A stretch of 54,503 bases of DNA from Alphaproteobacteria bacterium (GTDB lineage Bacteria > Pseudomonadota > Alphaproteobacteria > Caulobacterales > Caulobacteraceae): contig JAHKAM010000005.1 of NCBI GenBank assembly GCA_018826515.1, positions 1 to 54,503 of the forward strand, written 5' to 3'. Positions 54,132 through 54,503 of the stretch are shown piece after piece. The number at the start of each line of letters is the position of its first letter. Positions within the stretch are counted from its first letter, which is position 1. The translations under genes and the position numbers were made by a program. The notes under the pieces are model-generated. The model was not told where the DNA came from. It ran no database searches and saw nothing but the letters and a program-made list of their open reading frames with translations.

Positions 54132-54503
54132 TTGCGCCGCGCCCCGATCCTGACCGTCGCCCTGCTCGCCGCCGCGGGAGTGGTGCTGTGCGCCGGAACC
54201 GCCTCGGCCCAGGCCGCCGGCGAGACGCGCGGCCTGGGCTATCTCTCCTGGTCCGGCCGTCCTGAAGCCGTCCCGACCGCGGCGGCGGCCGCCGTCGCGC
54301 CCGCGACGCCGGGCCGGCGAGACCTGAGGCGCCCCAATCCCGTCATCCCCCATGGGGGTTTCGCCGCCGCCCCGCCGCCTGCGGCTCGGCCCGGGCTGAC
54401 GCCGGCGCCCGGCGCGGGTCGGACCCTGACCCCCGCCAACGCCTGGATGCAGCCCGCGGCGCCTCCGCCTCCGGCGCCCCCGTCTCCAGCGCCCCCGCCC
54501 CCC
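54132..54503 (+). CDS. Proline/alanine-rich secreted protein (3' truncated)
   Basis: A frame beginning at TTG 54132, with GGAGA ten bases upstream, stays open to the end of the window (124 codons). It starts with a signal peptide (ILTVALLAAAGVVLCAGTAS, cleavage near ASAQA), then GLGYLSWSGRPEAV, RRPNPVIPHGG and an increasingly Pro/Ala-rich tail. No family is recognised. The non-ATG start makes it easy to miss. Confidence 0.65.
   Translation, partial: MRRAPILTVALLAAAGVVLCAGTASAQAAGETRGLGYLSWSGRPEAVPTAAAAAVAPATPGRRDLRRPNPVIPHGGFAAAPPPAARPGLTPAPGAGRTLTPANAWMQPAAPPPPAPPSPAPPPP

Overview
The window is a GC-rich bacterial chromosome segment that looks like Caulobacteraceae, most probably Brevundimonas or a close relative. 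The guess rests on the RpoH and transketolase sequences, the zauP-zapA-6S RNA-fthC order, a Rhodobacter-type gene transfer agent (GTA) cluster of the Caulobacterales kind, and GC-rich palindromic repeats scattered between genes. This is judged by reading alone; no database search was possible.

Region 1 (1-12215) is housekeeping: the 3' part of purL coupled to a DUF305 lipoprotein, a Tat-exported PhoD phosphatase, a DUF5694 protein, then a minus-strand group zauP-zapA-(6S RNA)-fthC-ymdB facing away from tkt, which leads into a VOC protein and purT. A secreted S41 peptidase closes it. Region 2 (12270-15438) pairs a four-EF-hand protein with a divergent OmpR/EnvZ-type two-component system. Region 3 (15563-19595) is central carbon metabolism: gap, pgk, a small secreted unknown, fba. 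Region 4 (19614-28235) holds a DUF2799 lipoprotein, a RluD-type pseudouridine synthase, rpoH with a good promoter and a structured leader, kynU, a receiver-like protein whose phosphorylation-site Asp is replaced by Glu, purA, serC and a DnaJ-like co-chaperone.

Region 5 (28313-44921) is a near-complete structural GTA cluster read on the minus strand: g1 (candidate small terminase), g2 (large terminase), g3 (portal), g3.5, g4 (protease), g5 (capsid), g6-g8 (connector, stopper, terminator), g9 (tail tube), g10/g10.1, g11 (short tape measure), g12-g15 (distal tail, hub, peptidase, TIM-barrel megatron). It is unusual because genes on the opposite strand are lodged between its genes: a DUF805 membrane protein, a membrane protein plus two secreted proteins between capsid and protease, a frameshifted four-helix-bundle (S23-like) gene flanked by inverted 7-bp repeat arrays, and a Phd/VapC toxin-antitoxin pair between portal and terminase. 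A gene-free palindrome built from a different 7-bp repeat separates g5 from g6, and a genome-type palindromic repeat lies in frame inside the capsid gene.

Region 6 (45066-54503) contains a large PAS/GAF hybrid histidine kinase just upstream of the GTA, a UPF0260 protein, an Uup-like ABC-F ATPase, a 750-bp gap with several hairpins and a minus-strand terminator, an NMT1/THI5-type ABC importer (binding lipoprotein, ATPase, permease, all overlapping), and the start of a proline-rich secreted protein.

The observations most worth following are the heptamer-repeat elements in the GTA cluster, the moron-like cargo set, and the repeat-derived peptide in the capsid.
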